A stretch of 16,835 nt of DNA from Chloroflexota bacterium (GCA_012798185.1 JAAZNS010000187.1:1-16835), one strand, 5' to 3'. Positions 7,726 to 14,647 are shown, counted from the stretch's first letter. Notes: generated from the letters alone by a model not told the origin. Made by a program: numbers and translations.

Positions 7726-8643
7726 ATGACCGAGATCAAAACCCGGCAAGTGAAGGTTGATACAGAACGTTTCTATATATTGAATCCCGTGCCTCCCTTT
7801 GTTGATATTATGCTGCGCTCTTATTCAGTGAGCCCGTTGGATTTTGCCAGAATTGTGGAGCTCACTTTTGGCTACCGCAATGACCCGCGCCTAGTCGAGA
7901 TGGTCAGAAAAGCCGGCGATGCTTCTGCAAAGGTAGCTTATTTGATCGATTCGAATGAGACACCCAGTACTATTCTAGATATGCTACGTGGAATCGCCCA
8001 ACCGCATGTAGAGTATTTACAAACTCTACCGGATAAAGTGCAAGCGACCATCAAGGGTTTACTTTCGATCAACACCGTCCCACAGGGTTGTGAGAATTAT
8101 AGCATTCCGGCATTACTTGAATTAGATCGAATTCAGGGGAAAATCACCAAAGCGCTTAAGGATAAAATGGTAGGCAGAGAACTCGCCCAAGAATTCCATA
8201 AGGATAATATGGCAGCTTTGCGATTGCTGGATAAGGATTGGGCGCGTTTGCGCAGCCAGAAAAAAGCCACCTGGGGATCGACTCAGCCTATTCCTGAACA
8301 ATCCCAAATGCAATTTGTGCCTGTATTTGAGAACAAGCGTTTAAAAAAGCTATATGAAACATGTGTCATTGTAGATTCGCCTGGAACAAAGACGCTTCAA
8401 AAATTTATACCGCCTGTTCTCAAACGCCCGCTTCCCGAAAATGAACCTTTGCCAGCCATGGGATCGGCAGATTGGCTGATCCGCGAGGTAGGCAAGGTAG
8501 GAAGGCACTTCACCCGTGCTTTATTGAAAATTATCAATGACCGCCTGGACGCCGAAAAAATTCCCTTAGAAGCCGGAAATTATGAATTAATTAATCGCCG
8601 CGCCCAGGAGGCGTTAAAGGAGTTTATCGAAAGAACGCCATAA
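7726..8643 (+). CDS. Uncharacterised soluble protein, 305 residues
   Basis: I do not recognise this protein. It has no signal peptide or membrane segment, is rich in basic residues, and appears mostly helical. It has a proline-containing N-terminal part (YILNPVPPFVDIML), a middle region with charged helices (LLELDRIQGKITKALKDKM, then WARLRSQKK), and a proline-rich link (KFIPPVLKRPLPENEPLP) before a final helical segment. It has only two cysteines and no nucleotide-binding, metal-binding or helix-turn-helix motif I can name. The AAGGA ribosome binding site (7715-7719), six bases before the ATG, and the upstream sigma70-type promoter argue strongly that it is a real, expressed gene. It is monocistronic, between a divergent secreted-protein gene and a convergent transporter gene, which gives no functional hint. 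Confidence 0.8.
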   Translation: MTEIKTRQVKVDTERFYILNPVPPFVDIMLRSYSVSPLDFARIVELTFGYRNDPRLVEMVRKAGDASAKVAYLIDSNETPSTILDMLRGIAQPHVEYLQTLPDKVQATIKGLLSINTVPQGCENYSIPALLELDRIQGKITKALKDKMVGRELAQEFHKDNMAALRLLDKDWARLRSQKKATWGSTQPIPEQSQMQFVPVFENKRLKKLYETCVIVDSPGTKTLQKFIPPVLKRPLPENEPLPAMGSADWLIREVGKVGRHFTRALLKIINDRLDAEKIPLEAGNYELINRRAQEALKEFIERTP

Positions 8644-8704
8644 GCGTTTTTGCGCACGCTTAAAAACCATTTATGACGAAGATAAGAAAGCCAGAAATCC
8701 TTGC

Positions 8705-9580
8705 TTAAGTTTCTGTCATTTCCTGTCTCAATTCCCCCCTTGTCAACATGATTACCGCTGCCAGGATCAAGCCGCCGCCCAGCAAACTGAGAGGAGGCAG
8801 GCTTTCGTTAAACAACCAGGCAGCCAGGATTACCGTCACCACCGGCTCTAGGGTAGAGAGCATGGCAGCATTGGTGGCACCGATAAGTTTGAGCCCTGCC
8901 AGGAATGTAGTCACCGGGATGACAGTGGCAATCACTGCGATACCGATCACCACAAGCCAGCCAGAGCTGGTGGCAGGCCAGTGTGGCTTATTGACTGCGG
9001 TCAATATTGCATACACAAAGCCTGCTGCAGTAAAGATGATCGTAGAAGACGGCAGGGCAGATACCTGTTTCATCACACCATCCCCCACGATAATATAAAT
9101 CGAATAGATGATTGCCGAAGCCAGCGCAAAAACGACGCCTAGCCACTGCCCTCCCTGCGGATCAGCGGTTAGCATGGCGCCCAAAGTCGCTGAGATTAGT
9201 GCGGCGATTTTTATAGAGGTGAGTTTCTCTTTAAGGAAGATAACGGACAGCACTGCAACGATGGTCGGATAGAGATAGAGCAGCAAAGCCACCAAGCCAG
9301 CCGAAGCATATTTGATGGCACTAAGGTAGGTAAATGATTGTCCGACATACCCGATGGCGCCCATGCCGATCAGGAGCAGCAGTAGTGTTCGTCCTGCAGG
9401 CAGTTTTTCCCTTCGAATTATCAGCAATGCCGACATCAGGATGGCAGAAAAGGTGAAGCGTAAAAACAACAAAGTGAAGGTATCAATGCCTTCAGCGTAG
9501 GCTAGGCGACCGAAGATCGCCAGCGTGCCAAAGGATGCTGCAGAGATGATGATATAGAGTGCGCCGATGATACGTTTCAT
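8705..9580 (-). CDS. EamA/DMT-family transporter (10 membrane segments)
   Basis: This inner-membrane permease belongs to the drug/metabolite transporter superfamily; the substrate is unknown. Its 291 residues form ten hydrophobic segments in two tandem EamA repeats. Each repeat has the family's helix-end motifs: YLSAIKYASAGLVALLLYLYPTIVAVLSVIFLKEKL in the first, and IGATNAAMLSTLEPVVTVILAAWLFNESL in the second (motif spans at about residues 85-120 and 233-261). Conserved E and P residues before the last helices of each repeat are present. No ribosome binding site is found; instead AATAAT ends six bases before the ATG, as at the leaderless genes nearby. It lies 107 bases downstream of the MFS gene on the same strand and converges with the 305-residue protein gene. 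The C-terminus is a short charged tail. Confidence 0.88.
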   Translation of the reverse strand: MKRIIGALYIIISAASFGTLAIFGRLAYAEGIDTFTLLFLRFTFSAILMSALLIIRREKLPAGRTLLLLLIGMGAIGYVGQSFTYLSAIKYASAGLVALLLYLYPTIVAVLSVIFLKEKLTSIKIAALISATLGAMLTADPQGGQWLGVVFALASAIIYSIYIIVGDGVMKQVSALPSSTIIFTAAGFVYAILTAVNKPHWPATSSGWLVVIGIAVIATVIPVTTFLAGLKLIGATNAAMLSTLEPVVTVILAAWLFNESLPPLSLLGGGLILAAVIMLTRGELRQEMTET

Positions 9581-9586
9581 GGAACG

Positions 9587-9592
9587 ATTATT
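9587..9592 (-). promoter_or_regulatory. Possible -10 box for a leaderless EamA transporter gene
   Basis: On the minus strand AATAAT ends exactly six bases before the ATG, with no ribosome binding site. It differs from TATAAT at its first base, which is usually well conserved, so this is weaker than the two perfect cases elsewhere in the window. Confidence 0.35.
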
Positions 9593-9627
9593 GTTGGAGC
9601 ATTATTGGTTAACCTGGAATGAACTTT

Positions 9628-9679
9628 TCCCCAAACTCCCCTGGCATTCATCTGCATATAGGATGGGGGAAGGCGGGGA
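9628..9679. repeat. Two-step G/C hairpin between the MFS and EamA genes
   Basis: TCCCC-N4-TCCCC (9628-9641) is mirrored by GGGGA-N4-GGGGA (9666-9679), giving two 5-bp stems separated by a 4x4 internal loop and topped by a 24-base loop. It follows the MFS stop on the minus strand but has no T-run, so it may be an mRNA stabilising or processing structure rather than a terminator. Confidence 0.35.
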
Positions 9680-9687
9680 GAACGAGA

Positions 9688-10896
9688 TTATTTTAAAGAT
9701 TCTTTTAATCGAGTGGATAGTATCACCGTGACTGCCATCAGAATAATCAACACTAACAAGGAAGCCGTCATCGAACCGGTTTCAGGTGATTTCAGGCTGT
9801 CCATGCCCAGGATGAATATGATACCCGAAATTTGTCCCATTAATAGCAGCAAGCCATTGGAGGTACCTTCCGGAGCGGGATAAGTGATTTCGGCAGCATA
9901 CTGGTAACCAATAGGGCCTGCGGCTAATAAGAAGAAACCCAGCACAAAGGCTGAAACAAGCAGCAAACCATAAGCGGAAGCATAGGTTACTCCCAGCATT
10001 CCCAGGGTTGCGCCGGTTAGACATAAGACGATGAAAGAAGCCCGTTTTCGGTAACGATCAGAGAGAGTCGGCAGTGATAGCGCACCCACAATACCGCCAA
10101 CAATCATCAAACCGCCCGCCACACCTGCTTGAGCGATCGAGAAACCGCGGGGATGTAAAATATTTTCGATCCAGGTGGTTATGGCATTGAAGGCTCCCAA
10201 CCCGATAAAAAATGTAAACAATAATATAAGGAAGTCTTTCTGGCGGATCATCTGTTTAAAGCCATCCATAACCAGGGAGCGTTCATCTTGACCGGGGGGA
10301 CAGGGGGGTGAAGGCGGGCGCTCACGGGCGGTCATAAAGAATATGAAAGCAATTATTACCGCTGCAATGCCATAGATGAGCAGCATAGTGTTGATACTGC
10401 TCGCCAGGGTGAGCAGGGGCGTTAATGCCATGCCTGCCATAATGCCTACGTAAATTGCCAGCGAACCTAAACCGGCAGCTGTGGCCCGCTCACGAATGGG
10501 AAACCAGCGTGCAGCTACTGTGGTGACAGCGTTAAGAATAAAGGGCTGCCCGACTGCGATTCCGATTTGAGCGATAAACACCCAGGTAAAACTCGAGGCA
10601 GCCAAACCGCGCAGCAAGCCAAAAATTCCGGTAAGCGCTGCGCCCATCCCCACTGCTACGCGGATGCCATAGGTATCAATACACCATGAAGCAGGGAAAG
10701 AAACGAAAAGATACACCACCATAAAGCACATGGATAACAAGCCAATGCTCAGGTCGGGAACACTATAATATGCTGCTGCAGCGCTGGTGATTGGTGCAAA
10801 GGTGATCCATGCCAGCTGGTTTATCCCCACCACTAACATAAAGGCAAGCAACACCACCCAACGGTAGCCATAAATTTTAAAGCTGGTTTCTGCCAT
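9688..10896 (-). CDS. Major facilitator superfamily transporter, FLVCR-like
   Basis: This is a 402-residue permease with twelve predicted membrane segments in two six-helix halves, joined by a charged, proline-rich cytoplasmic loop (RERPPSPPCPPGQDERS). The start, YGYRWVVLLAFMLVVGINQLAWITFAPI, resembles the first helix of the FLVCR/DIRC2 group of MFS proteins, whose eukaryotic members carry haem, choline or ethanolamine. The helix 2-3 loop has the MFS A-like motif region (WCIDTYGIRVAVGMG). The substrate in bacteria is not known and should not be transferred from eukaryotes. The ATG is preceded by GGGAGGA at nine bases. Upstream lies a 551-base non-coding stretch with hairpins, so this gene is the most likely target of any control element there. 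Confidence 0.88.
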   Translation of the reverse strand: MAETSFKIYGYRWVVLLAFMLVVGINQLAWITFAPITSAAAAYYSVPDLSIGLLSMCFMVVYLFVSFPASWCIDTYGIRVAVGMGAALTGIFGLLRGLAASSFTWVFIAQIGIAVGQPFILNAVTTVAARWFPIRERATAAGLGSLAIYVGIMAGMALTPLLTLASSINTMLLIYGIAAVIIAFIFFMTARERPPSPPCPPGQDERSLVMDGFKQMIRQKDFLILLFTFFIGLGAFNAITTWIENILHPRGFSIAQAGVAGGLMIVGGIVGALSLPTLSDRYRKRASFIVLCLTGATLGMLGVTYASAYGLLLVSAFVLGFFLLAAGPIGYQYAAEITYPAPEGTSNGLLLLMGQISGIIFILGMDSLKSPETGSMTASLLVLIILMAVTVILSTRLKESLK

Positions 10897-11194
10897 GATA
10901 CTTGTTCCTCCCGGGTTTTGTTTGCATGGTATTTTTATACATCAGTTCTTACCCCCTATTCTTCGTTCATCTCCAATTTCCTTAGAGAAATAAGAGAAAG
11001 GAGGGGGGTTCTGGCTTGGATCAGCTCTACCGGTGGATCGCTGCCTTAGGTTGACCAAACCAGCTTGTTATCTAAATATTCTTATAACCGAAAGCCAAAT
11101 TACTGATTTACCGGATATACCAAAGATTATCGAATTGTACATCAAATTATCTGATTAGATTGCGCTAGCTTAATAAAATATCCACCGGGGGCAT

Positions 11195-11209
11195 GGAATA
11201 TGTTCCAAT
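11195..11209. repeat. GGAA-N4-TTCCAAT motif, copy 1
   Basis: GGAATATGTTCCAAT matches the second copy at 11317-11331 in 13 of 15 bases. The core GGAA-N4-TTCC is an inverted repeat, as expected of a dimeric repressor site. It sits directly after a GGGGCAT element (11188-11194). Confidence 0.45.
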
Positions 11210-11229
11210 GTCTATCCATGTCTTTCCCG

Positions 11230-11280
11230 ATGCCCCAAGGCAAATTGATTCGACGCGGTTATAGAATCAATATGGGGCAT
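11230..11280. repeat. Long interrupted inverted repeat with an alternative pairing partner
   Basis: ATGCCCC (11230-11236) and ATTGATTC (11244-11251) pair with GAATCAAT (11264-11271) and GGGGCAT (11274-11280). This makes a 15-bp hairpin with an asymmetric internal loop (7 against 2 bases) and a 12-base terminal loop. The ATGCCCC arm can instead pair with an identical GGGGCAT at 11188-11194, so two exclusive structures are possible on either strand. Confidence 0.6.
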
Positions 11281-11316
11281 ATTGCAGAAATAAAAGAAAT
11301 GGTTATACCCTGAAGC

Positions 11317-11331
11317 GGAAATTGTTCCAAT
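11317..11331. repeat. GGAA-N4-TTCCAAT motif, copy 2
   Basis: GGAAATTGTTCCAAT repeats the motif of 11195-11209 in the same orientation, 122 bases away. The two copies flank the long interrupted inverted repeat. Confidence 0.45.
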
Positions 11332-11338
11332 ATAGAAA

Positions 11339-11378
11339 ACACAACACGTCATCAGGTTTTACCCAATGACGCGTTTTA
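11339..11378 (-). terminator. Terminator downstream of spoVS
   Basis: The arms AACACGTCAT (11343-11352) and ATGACGCGTT (11366-11375) pair over ten positions with one mismatch around a 13-base loop. On the minus strand the stem is followed by GTGTTTT, consistent with ending transcription about 70 bases after the spoVS stop. TTTT also follows on the plus strand, so it may act both ways. Confidence 0.6.
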
Positions 11379-11447
11379 CCGATGGTGTTATCGTAATTTT
11401 CTTACGCTTCCACGAAAGCATGTGCCGGAAATCGAAATGAATTGCGA

Positions 11448-11708
11448 TTAACGCGGTTCTACAACAAATTTTATTGCTGTACGCACCTTTTGGTCGATTT
11501 CGACATCCACAAATTCTGGGATGAAGATTATCGTATAGCCATCTTCTGCAAGATAGCTCTTGGCGAGCGCCATGGCTTTAACAGCCTGATTAATAGCGCT
11601 GGCGCCGATAGCTTGGACTTCAGCCCGTTTGTGTTCCCGGACAACCCCTGCGATCGCGCCTGCCACCGCTGCAGTGCGTGACTTGCCAGAAACCTTGATG
11701 ATGTCCAT
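11448..11708 (-). CDS. spoVS: Stage V sporulation protein S family (SpoVS/Alba-like)
   Basis: This small cytoplasmic protein of 86 residues belongs to the highly conserved SpoVS family, which has an Alba-like fold and is thought to bind nucleic acid. In Bacillus it affects sporulation and septation, but it also occurs in many non-sporulating bacteria, including Chloroflexota and Thermus relatives. The sequence starts MDIIKVSGKSRTAAVAGAIA and keeps the family's KVSGKS, GAIAG, IGASAINQAVKAMA and IIFIPEF blocks. The frame is open upstream to 11744, but the family start is the ATG at 11708, supported by a GGGAGGG ribosome binding site (11715-11721) six bases ahead. No sporulation genes are nearby. 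It has its own promoter and terminator, so it is a single-gene unit, divergent from the sortase gene. Confidence 0.95.
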   Translation of the reverse strand: MDIIKVSGKSRTAAVAGAIAGVVREHKRAEVQAIGASAINQAVKAMALAKSYLAEDGYTIIFIPEFVDVEIDQKVRTAIKFVVEPR

Positions 11709-11795
11709 GGGGATCCCTCCCTTGCTAGGCGATCGAGCTGGCACTTGAATGTGGCAGCGTCATAATGATGAGAAAAAACGACGATGATTTATTAG

Positions 11796-11824
11796 ATTGT
11801 ACAAGATATTTTGAAACAAAGCAA
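11796..11824 (-). promoter_or_regulatory. Promoter of spoVS
   Basis: On the minus strand TTGCTT (11824 to 11819) and TACAAT (11801 to 11796) are separated by exactly 17 bases, a good sigma70-type match. The predicted leader before the spoVS ATG is about 80 bases. Confidence 0.6.
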
Positions 11825-11948
11825 GCACTTTTTCAAATAAAAGAAGCAGCGAACGTATAATTTTCTTTAAAATATTTCTTTTTCAATCATCAATAGGGTT
11901 AACATTTCAGTGAATTTTTCATAGAATTAATTTCAACATACTCTAAGG

Positions 11949-11954
11949 TATAAT
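11949..11954 (+). promoter_or_regulatory. -10 box of an apparently leaderless gene (sortase)
   Basis: A perfect TATAAT ends exactly six bases before the sortase ATG, so transcription should begin at the start codon. No ribosome binding site is present. The local sequence AGGTATAAT recurs at 12881-12889 before the next gene. Confidence 0.6.
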
Positions 11955-11960
11955 CAGCGC

Positions 11961-12878
11961 ATGGCAAGGAAGAAGTCGATTGATGACTTAAGCACAGATG
12001 AATTGCGCTGGATGCTGGTGGAAAAACGCCGCCAGGAGCGTCAGAACCGTTTGGAAAGCTATCGCCGAGTGGGACGAGCGATGGTCGTTGCGCCAGAGGT
12101 AAGTGAAACTTCGTTGGATACCATGCAAAGCACCGCAGAAGAGGATTTTGAAGAAGAATTACCAGGCAGACGAAAGCGCTCCCGGCGGAAAAGCGCATTG
12201 GATGGTTTTCTTTTATTAATCGAAATCAGCGCCGTGTTGGGTTTCCTATTCATTCTGTTTAACGGCTTGAACCTGATCCGTGAGTTGAATCAGGAAGTGG
12301 CATCTGCATTGGAACAACCAACGATGACGCCCACCGCCCTGGTGATGGCGGTAGTGCTGCCCTCTGGTCATACCCCCCCCAATTCTCCAGGCGGCAGCAG
12401 TCCCAATGAAGCAGAAATTCCAGAGCACCTGCGCCCGCTAATGCAGTCGCTGGCAGTACTGCCCATGCCCACCTCCAGCCCAGAGCAGGCGATCCGCATC
12501 CAAATTCCATCTATCCGGGTGGACGCGCCGGTGGTGCAGGGTGATGGTTGGGAACAATTAAAAAAAGGGGTGGGACAGCATGCCGGCACCCCTAACCCCG
12601 GACAAAAAGGTAATGTCGTCCTCGCGGCACACAATGACATCTTTGGAGAGATTTTCCGAGATCTGGATAAGCTAAAAAAGGGCGATCAGGTGATCGTGTT
12701 TACCAATCAGCGTTCTTATACCTATGTTGTTTCCCGGGTGGAAATTGTGGAGCCCACTTCGGTGGAAGCCATGGCGCAAACCAGCCAACCTTTGCTCACC
12801 CTGGTTTCTTGTTACCCCTACATGGTCGATGATCAACGCATTGTCGTGGTTGCCCAATTACAGACTAGTGAGGGATAA
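11961..12878 (+). CDS. Sortase (class D type) with a long cytoplasmic N-terminus
   Basis: This membrane-bound cysteine transpeptidase cuts sorting signals of surface proteins and joins them to the cell envelope or to each other. The first 80 residues are highly charged (DDLSTDELRWMLVEKRRQER, then an acidic stretch and RRKRSRRK) and should lie in the cytoplasm. One membrane segment follows at about 82-103, then a Pro/Ser/Thr-rich linker (about 118-175), then the sortase barrel. The catalytic residues are H224 (LAAHND), C284 (LVSCYPY) and R293 (DDQRIVV). The IPSIRVDAPVVQG strand and the GVGQHAGTPNPG motif are typical. The CYP after the catalytic Cys favours class D. No substrate with a sorting signal is in the window. 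The small membrane protein downstream is a possible partner. Confidence 0.93.
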   Translation: MARKKSIDDLSTDELRWMLVEKRRQERQNRLESYRRVGRAMVVAPEVSETSLDTMQSTAEEDFEEELPGRRKRSRRKSALDGFLLLIEISAVLGFLFILFNGLNLIRELNQEVASALEQPTMTPTALVMAVVLPSGHTPPNSPGGSSPNEAEIPEHLRPLMQSLAVLPMPTSSPEQAIRIQIPSIRVDAPVVQGDGWEQLKKGVGQHAGTPNPGQKGNVVLAAHNDIFGEIFRDLDKLKKGDQVIVFTNQRSYTYVVSRVEIVEPTSVEAMAQTSQPLLTLVSCYPYMVDDQRIVVVAQLQTSEG

Positions 12879-12883
12879 TGAGG

Positions 12884-12889
12884 TATAAT
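12884..12889 (+). promoter_or_regulatory. -10 box of the 76-residue membrane protein gene
   Basis: A TATAAT begins six bases after the sortase stop codon. The predicted transcript would start near 12896, just before a GGAGG ribosome binding site (12899-12903) that lies eight bases from the ATG at 12912. The downstream gene may therefore be expressed independently of the sortase. No consensus -35 is seen. Confidence 0.45.
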
Positions 12890-12911
12890 TTGCCCTTCGG
12901 AGGCATGTTGT

Positions 12912-13142
12912 ATGAGTAAAAAGATAAAAAAGCAAGCACGCAAGAGCAGCCTTTCAGCGGCGCAAAGCGTACAATCCACATCAAGCGCAGCGAATGGCGC
13001 TGCACCTGCCAGCACAATGCGGATGGCTGAAAAAGAATTCAATCCTGATTACACCCCCGTAATTAAAGATTTAAAGCGGATAGGTTCTTTGGCAGGGATA
13101 TTTATCGCTATCCTTGTGATTCTGACATTTTTCCTGCGCTGA
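12912..13142 (+). CDS. Small basic protein with a single C-terminal membrane segment
   Basis: This 76-residue protein of unknown function has a lysine/arginine-rich start (KKIKKQARK), a low-complexity Ser/Ala linker, a short conserved-looking segment (KEFNPDYTPVIKDLKRIG), and one hydrophobic helix at the very end (LAGIFIAILVILTFFLR). This predicts a tail-anchored protein with the N-terminus in the cytoplasm. The FNPDY...KDLKRIG segment next to the membrane resembles small proteins I associate with Chloroflexota genomes, but I cannot name a family. The start is fixed by GGAGG at eight bases. It follows the sortase by 33 bases on the same strand and ends before a shared terminator. Whether it works with the sortase is a guess. 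Confidence 0.75.
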   Translation: MSKKIKKQARKSSLSAAQSVQSTSSAANGAAPASTMRMAEKEFNPDYTPVIKDLKRIGSLAGIFIAILVILTFFLR

Positions 13143-13246
13143 TCATCGATATTGTGTGGAACACAGGCATTAAATAAGATTAATTCAGGAAAGTGCGGTT
13201 TAGTTTTTCTCGATTAAGCGATATCTAAATATATTGCTAAAACACA

Positions 13247-13283
13247 AATGCGACGCGCTATATGGATGCGTCGCATTGTTCTT
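13247..13283. terminator. Symmetrical terminator between convergent genes
   Basis: The perfect 10-base arms AATGCGACGC (13247-13256) and GCGTCGCATT (13268-13277) enclose an 11-base loop. On the plus strand GTTCTTT follows, and on the minus strand TGTGTTTT follows. It lies about 105 bases after the small membrane protein gene and 60 bases after the glycerol-1-phosphate dehydrogenase stop, so it can serve both. Confidence 0.8.
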
Positions 13284-13335
13284 TATTCTCATCGAGGGTA
13301 ATCAATTTAAAGATTCTCTACGATGATTTCAAAGT

Positions 13336-14586
13336 TCAATCCCACAAGTTTAAAAACCTCCCCAATTTCAGGATGGTGAATTGGTTTCTCAGGTAATGAG
13401 CATATAGCAGGGCATCGATCTCATCCTGTTTTGATAGCCCGATTTCTGAGACAGCGATCGGGGCTTTCACCGATTGAAGCAAAGAAATGATCTTTTCCGG
13501 AGGGGGGACAGCAGCGGCAATCTCAACGATTTTCTTCCACTTACGGAGAATGATTTTCTTTAAAGACGAAAATTCATTTTCAGTCATCGAGAGGTAATTG
13601 CTTTGTCCCTGGATGATCATATTTGGATTTGTAGGAAATGCTTTTTCGATGATTTCTTGTTCTTTTTGCGATGGCGGAATGCAAGCGTTTTTTAATCTAC
13701 GTTTGATTTCACCGGTTTTTAAACTGTGGAGTTGCTGCCATCGTTCAGAAATCAACACAGCGCTGATGCCCACCTTTGCACCATGCAGCACAGCCGGGCG
13801 CCTCAGACGCAGCAGCAGCATTTCCCAATAATGCGATAAATGATGTTCTGCACCCGACGCCGGGCGGGAATTTCCTGCCAGCGACATGCAAATACCCGAT
13901 TCTACCAGCCCGTTCATTAGTCCATTGATTCCCGGAGGGGTTGCCAGGTTAATGCCTTCACGGTGATCGATGCATATTTGCAATGCTTTTTCTACTCTGG
14001 CTGCAATGGCAGCATCGTACGGATCATCCATGATGAGATGCGCCAATTTCCAATCTGCCAGTGCGGTAAATTTTCCGATCATATCGCCAAAACCGGCAGC
14101 AATCATAGTCTTCGGCGCCTGGCGTAAGGTGGAGAGGTCGGCAAAAATGGCTATTGGTGGCAGGCATGGCACCGATTCTTTATTGCCTCTCACTACAATC
14201 GATGCATTTGCAGAGGCAAAACCGTCGACGGAGGGTGCTGTAGGCAGGGAAATAAATGGTGAGCCCTGTTGATGGCTGCAATAACGGGTGATGTCGGTGA
14301 TGGTACCGGAACCGACTGCCAGGTAAACGCCAGGATCGCTGCCAGAATGGGCAAGCACCTCATTCAGCGTCGCGACATCGGCAATGATTTCTTGTCCTTC
14401 CAATACAATGGTGTGGACAGCCCAATTTTGAGCGCGCAATAATTCTTTAACCCGTTTACCTAAAACTGCGTGCGTGTTGGTGTCGCTTACCAGGGTGAAG
14501 CGATGGAAATCATTCGCCTGGCAAAACGCAACAGCTTCTTGCAATGCAGTTTCACCACATTGGTAAGTGAGATTATTTTCGGACAT
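13336..14586 (-). CDS. egsA: sn-Glycerol-1-phosphate dehydrogenase (EgsA/AraM family)
   Basis: This is an iron-alcohol-dehydrogenase-like enzyme expected to interconvert dihydroxyacetone phosphate and sn-glycerol 1-phosphate with NAD(P)H and a divalent metal. The nucleotide-binding GSGTITD is at 92-98. The family motif PTAPSVDGFAS is at 115-125. Likely metal ligands are D168 (GFGDMIGK), H248 (GAEHHLSH) and H268 (LHGAKVG). The HHLSHYWE stretch is characteristic of bacterial AraM and archaeal G1P dehydrogenase. At 416 residues it has the C-terminal extension typical of bacterial AraM rather than the roughly 350-residue archaeal form. A GAGGTGA ribosome binding site lies 12 bases before the ATG, which is rather far. 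No other in-frame start is available because a stop codon precedes it. It follows an EamA transporter gene by 129 bases and appears to have its own promoter. Relatives with other substrates cannot be excluded. Confidence 0.88.
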   Translation of the reverse strand: MSENNLTYQCGETALQEAVAFCQANDFHRFTLVSDTNTHAVLGKRVKELLRAQNWAVHTIVLEGQEIIADVATLNEVLAHSGSDPGVYLAVGSGTITDITRYCSHQQGSPFISLPTAPSVDGFASANASIVVRGNKESVPCLPPIAIFADLSTLRQAPKTMIAAGFGDMIGKFTALADWKLAHLIMDDPYDAAIAARVEKALQICIDHREGINLATPPGINGLMNGLVESGICMSLAGNSRPASGAEHHLSHYWEMLLLRLRRPAVLHGAKVGISAVLISERWQQLHSLKTGEIKRRLKNACIPPSQKEQEIIEKAFPTNPNMIIQGQSNYLSMTENEFSSLKKIILRKWKKIVEIAAAVPPPEKIISLLQSVKAPIAVSEIGLSKQDEIDALLYAHYLRNQFTILKLGRFLNLWD

Positions 14587-14641
14587 GGAAAATCGCTATC
14601 ACCTCAAATGATATTTTTCGGTAATTGGTTATAATTTTGTG

Positions 14642-14647
14642 ATTATA
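14642..14647 (-). promoter_or_regulatory. -10 box upstream of the glycerol-1-phosphate dehydrogenase gene
   Basis: On the minus strand TATAAT (14647 to 14642) predicts a leader of about 50 bases that includes the GAGGTGA ribosome binding site. No -35 consensus is seen. This suggests the gene is not wholly dependent on readthrough from the EamA gene. Confidence 0.45.

Larger units (their letters stand above)
10897..11447. other. 551-base gene-free region with structured repeats
   Basis: This region lies between the starts of the MFS gene and the end of spoVS, both on the minus strand. I see no coding sequence: the longest short frames (for example 11193-11264, 23 codons) lack ribosome binding sites and similarity. 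The part nearest the MFS gene is AT-rich with a weak -10 candidate (TATAAA on the minus strand near 10935-10940). The middle holds inverted and direct repeats described separately, and the spoVS end holds a terminator hairpin. It could be a long regulated leader for the MFS gene, a small RNA gene or a decayed mobile element. Confidence 0.6.

Noticed and set aside
8642..8661. AAGCGT...ACGCTT hairpin after the 305-residue protein gene as a terminator
   Set aside because: The stem is only 6 bp and no T-run follows on the plus strand.
8748..9098. 116-codon open frame on the plus strand inside the other EamA gene
   Set aside because: It is antisense to a well-supported transporter and has no initiation signals or similarity.
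11193..11264. Short frame of 23 codons in the gene-free region
   Set aside because: No proper ribosome binding site, no similarity, and it runs through the inverted-repeat arms that better explain the sequence.
11709..11744. Twelve-residue extension of SpoVS to an upstream ATG
   Set aside because: The family begins at the internal ATG, which has a strong GGGAGGG site; the extension would cover that site.
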